From positions 1,488,001 through 1,552,000 of the forward strand of contig CAVVLN010000004.1 of the NCBI GenBank assembly GCA_963749145.1: DNA of 64,000 nucleotides, read 5' to 3'. The translations under genes were made by a program, and so were the position numbers. Below, piece after piece: positions 62,305 through 64,000 of the stretch. The notes below the pieces were generated by a model. It was given only the letters and a program-made list of their open reading frames with translations, did no database searches and was not told the origin of the DNA. Origin of the DNA: JASHPR01 sp963749145. GTDB taxonomy: Bacteria > Actinomycetota > Actinomycetes > Streptosporangiales > Streptosporangiaceae. Each line of letters begins with the position of its first letter. Position 1 is the first letter of the stretch.

Positions 62305-63111
62305 ATGCGGGTTGCGCTCTGCCAGATGCCGGTCAGCTCCGATCCGTCCGTCAATCTCGGCCGGGCCCGGGCGGCGGTCGCCGAGGCGGCGGCCGCCGGC
62401 GCCCAGCTGGCTGTGTTCCCCGAGGGGATGCAAGCCCGGTTCGGCACGGACCTCAGCGCGGCCGCCGAGACCACCGATGGCCCGTTCTGTCAGGGCCTGG
62501 CGGAGATCGCCCGCGACCACTCAGTCGCCGTCCTGGCCGGAGTCTTTGAGCCCGGCCCGGGGGGGCGGGTGTACAACACGGCGGTCGCCTTCGACGCGGC
62601 CGGGCACCTGGCCGGGGCGTACCGGAAGATCCACCTGTTCGACGCCCTGGGCCAGCGCGAGTCCGAACAGGTCGCGGCCGGGGACGAGCCGCTCGTCGCC
62701 GAACTGGGCGGACTCCGCGTCGGGCTGCTGATCTGCTACGACATCAGGTTCCCCGAGCTTGCCCGGAACCTGGTCACCCGCGGGGCCGACCTGATCGTGG
62801 TGCCGGCCGGCTGGGCGGCCGGGCTGTTCAAGGAGGAGCACTGGGTCACCCTGGTCCGCGCCCGGGCCATCGAGAACACCGTGTGGGTGGCCGCGGTCGA
62901 CCAGGTGCCCGACCCCGCCGAGCCCGCCACCCGCGCAGCCACCGGGGTCGGCCGCAGCATGCTGGTTGACCCGATGGGCACAGTCCGGCTGGACCTCGGG
63001 TCGCGGCCCGGCATCGCCGTCGGCGAGGTGGACACGAAGCTGACCGCCGAGATCAGGACGGTCCTGCCGTGCCTCGAGCACCGCCGGGAGGACTTGTTCG
63101 GCCGCCCGTAG
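62305..63111 (+). CDS. carbon-nitrogen hydrolase (nitrilase superfamily, Nit-like amidase)
   Basis: 268 residues from ATG 62305. The Glu-Lys-Cys triad is visible: AVFPEGMQARFG, YRKIHLFDALGQRES and LLICYDIRFPELAR. The FDALGQRESE and IRFPELAR segments are typical of the Nit1/NIT2 branch, which includes deaminated-glutathione amidase and omega-amidase; the exact substrate is not settled. It is cytoplasmic, with no signal. The stop lies in the first copy of a 34-bp duplication. Confidence 0.88.
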   Translation: MRVALCQMPVSSDPSVNLGRARAAVAEAAAAGAQLAVFPEGMQARFGTDLSAAAETTDGPFCQGLAEIARDHSVAVLAGVFEPGPGGRVYNTAVAFDAAGHLAGAYRKIHLFDALGQRESEQVAAGDEPLVAELGGLRVGLLICYDIRFPELARNLVTRGADLIVVPAGWAAGLFKEEHWVTLVRARAIENTVWVAAVDQVPDPAEPATRAATGVGRSMLVDPMGTVRLDLGSRPGIAVGEVDTKLTAEIRTVLPCLEHRREDLFGRP

Positions 63112-63173
63112 CTCCCGCGCGCGCCGGCTCATCCGCTACCCGTAGCTCCCGCGCGCGCCGGCTCATCCTCTAC
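63106..63173. repeat. 34-bp direct duplication at the amidase stop
   Basis: Two copies, 63106-63139 and 63140-63173, each beginning CCGTAGCTCCCGCGCGCGCC. The gene's TAG is within the first, and a partial third copy (CCATAG) follows. Confidence 0.8.
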
Positions 63174-63365
63174 CCATAGATGGCCACCCCGCCTGGCTAC
63201 CGCCACCACGTTGGCCCTTACCCGGCTGACCGCCGCCCCGCCTCACCAGCCCCAGTTGCCCCCTGGGCATACCGACCGACCCTTATTGGACATTTGGAGA
63301 TCAGCCCGTCAATTTCGGTCCGGCTAATCCAGTCGTTTCATGTTGTCCCGAACTACCTGATCCAG

Positions 63366-63414
63366 TGATCTGGGTACCTGAGACGCATATGTCACACCCC
63401 AGGTACCCAGATCA
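63366..63414. terminator. perfect 15-bp inverted repeat between convergent genes
   Basis: TGATCTGGGTACCTG pairs with CAGGTACCCAGATCA across a 19-base loop. It lies between the amidase (+) and the BlaI-type gene (-), 21 bases past the latter's stop. Best read as a bidirectional terminator. The rest of 63180-63435 is AT-richer than average and holds no convincing gene. Confidence 0.6.
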
Positions 63415-63435
63415 AGGAAACCGACCGGGCCTTAA

Positions 63436-63801
63436 CTAACCAGCGGGCGGGATGGCGTCGAGGACCACCTCGCGCAGGCATTCCATCTCGTCGTCGCTGA
63501 CCCGCTCCACGAACCGGCGCATCGTGGCCCGGTCGTCGCCGCCCGAGCGGAGCGCCTCGGCCATCAGCCTCGCGTGGTGTTCCTCCCTGGCCTCGGCCGG
63601 CCAGTACTGCCAGGCCCGGCCGCGCTTCTCCCGGCGCAAGACTCCCTTGCCGTGCAGGATGCCCAGCACCGTCATCACCGTGGTGTAGGCGACCGGCCGC
63701 CCGTAATGGAGCCGCTCGCGCACCTCACGGACGGCATAGGGCCGGTCTGCCGCCCAGATCACATCCATGATCGCCTGTTCGAGCGGGCCGAACTCGCACA
63801 C
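63436..63801 (-). CDS. BlaI/MecI/CopY-family repressor
   Basis: 121 residues from GTG 63801, chosen because GGGAGG precedes it at eight bases; a GTG at 63810 is possible. Winged helix: FGPLEQAIMDVIWAADRPYA, VAYTTVMTVLGILHGKGVLR and REKRGRAWQYWPAE. The C-terminal helix (DRATMRRFVERVSDDEMECL) is the dimerisation and cleavage region of BlaI. The usual partner, an M56/BlaR sensor protease, is not visible before the window ends, though the divergent side is cut off. Confidence 0.88.
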   Translation of the reverse strand: MCEFGPLEQAIMDVIWAADRPYAVREVRERLHYGRPVAYTTVMTVLGILHGKGVLRREKRGRAWQYWPAEAREEHHARLMAEALRSGGDDRATMRRFVERVSDDEMECLREVVLDAIPPAG

Positions 63802-63903
63802 GCTTTGCACCTCCCTGACTACTTTCCGCTATCTAAGCCAAGCACGGCAGGGCCGACGCACTGTGCCCGCTTCGGGGGATTAGGAGAGGAAAGCAGTACC
63901 GCA

Positions 63904-64000
63904 ATGGTGATTCGTCTCCCGAGACAGGAGATGAGCGGGCCAGTCCTAGTGCGGGCGGTTAGCGGCGGTTGGCGGCCAGCGGTCGGCCACCAGCCAGCGA
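63904..64000 (+). CDS. possible 5' end of a gene running off the window
   Basis: ATG 63904 lies 12-20 bases after a purine stretch AGGAGAGGAAAGC and is open to the window end (MVIRLPRQEMSGPVLVRAVS...). No family similarity is visible in 32 codons and third-position GC is mediocre. Weak call. Confidence 0.2.
   Translation, partial: MVIRLPRQEMSGPVLVRAVSGGWRPAVGHQPA

Noticed and set aside
63180..63368. 62-codon plus-strand frame in the AT-richer spacer
   Set aside because: No ribosome site (the ATG follows the end of a 34-bp repeat), poor third-position GC, and no motif.

Overview
The window is very GC-rich, gene-dense DNA from the chromosome of an actinomycete. The evidence is the near-universal G/C at third codon positions, many GTG starts, a BldC regulator, a DUF3017 protein, a PASTA-less serine/threonine kinase, an LCP-family wall ligase and the GlgE maltose-1-phosphate pathway. 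A Streptosporangiales or Streptomyces-like lineage is likely, but the sequence alone does not fix the genus. I see no rRNA, tRNA, CRISPR array, insertion sequence or prophage.

Layout. 1-4.8 kb: a TCA block on the minus strand (citrate synthase, DUF3017 membrane protein, NADP-isocitrate dehydrogenase, malate dehydrogenase), then an FHA protein with a repeat tail. 4.9-8.7 kb: Ser/Thr kinase, an unknown 139-aa protein, enoyl-CoA hydratase, BldC. 8.9-20.8 kb: alpha-glucan metabolism by the GlgE route (glgP facing glgE-treS, then maltokinase-glgB), interrupted by an opposing threonine aldolase. Maltokinase is frameshifted as given. 20.9-27.7 kb: mixed housekeeping genes (phosphodiesterase, extradiol-dioxygenase-like protein, frameshifted cytochrome P450, NUDIX plus C-terminal nuclease-like protein, SppA protease, flavin reductase, membrane protein). 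27.8-52 kb: a histidine-catabolism neighbourhood, with hutI, then hutU - M20 amidohydrolase - hutF on the minus strand. It is interleaved with a hydrolase, an ArsR regulator plus Mg2+ P-type ATPase, an LCP protein, and a small-molecule cluster (aldo/keto reductase, frameshifted iron alcohol dehydrogenase, mandelate racemase/enolase enzyme, and a fragment of formaldehyde-activating enzyme). Facing this is a six-gene plus-strand operon: peptide-type ABC permeases, a fused double ATPase, a lipoprotein binding protein, an ornithine-cyclodeaminase-like protein and a histidine-ammonia-lyase homologue whose MIO-forming Ala-Ser-Gly is Cys-Ala-Gly.

52-64 kb: cysteine dioxygenase-rhodanese fusion, VIT1-type metal transporter with a His-rich repeat, GDP-mannose dehydratase, a glycosyltransferase/methyltransferase/terpenoid-cyclase-like/methyltransferase group, a 3Fe-4S-type ferredoxin, an MntP-like transporter, GntR regulator, nitrilase-family amidase and BlaI-type repressor.

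Two window-wide traits stand out. First, short tandem arrays are everywhere. Those inside genes mostly have units divisible by three (15, 21, 33, 36 bp); those starting at or touching stop codons do not (19, 20, 25, 34 bp). Second, three genes (maltokinase, P450, iron alcohol dehydrogenase) are broken by small indels inside GGCC/CCGG runs, and the FHA tail has a one-base loss inside its 21-bp repeats. These are either real slippage mutations or systematic consensus errors. The best candidate for new biology is the MIO-less lyase and its transporter/cyclodeaminase operon.
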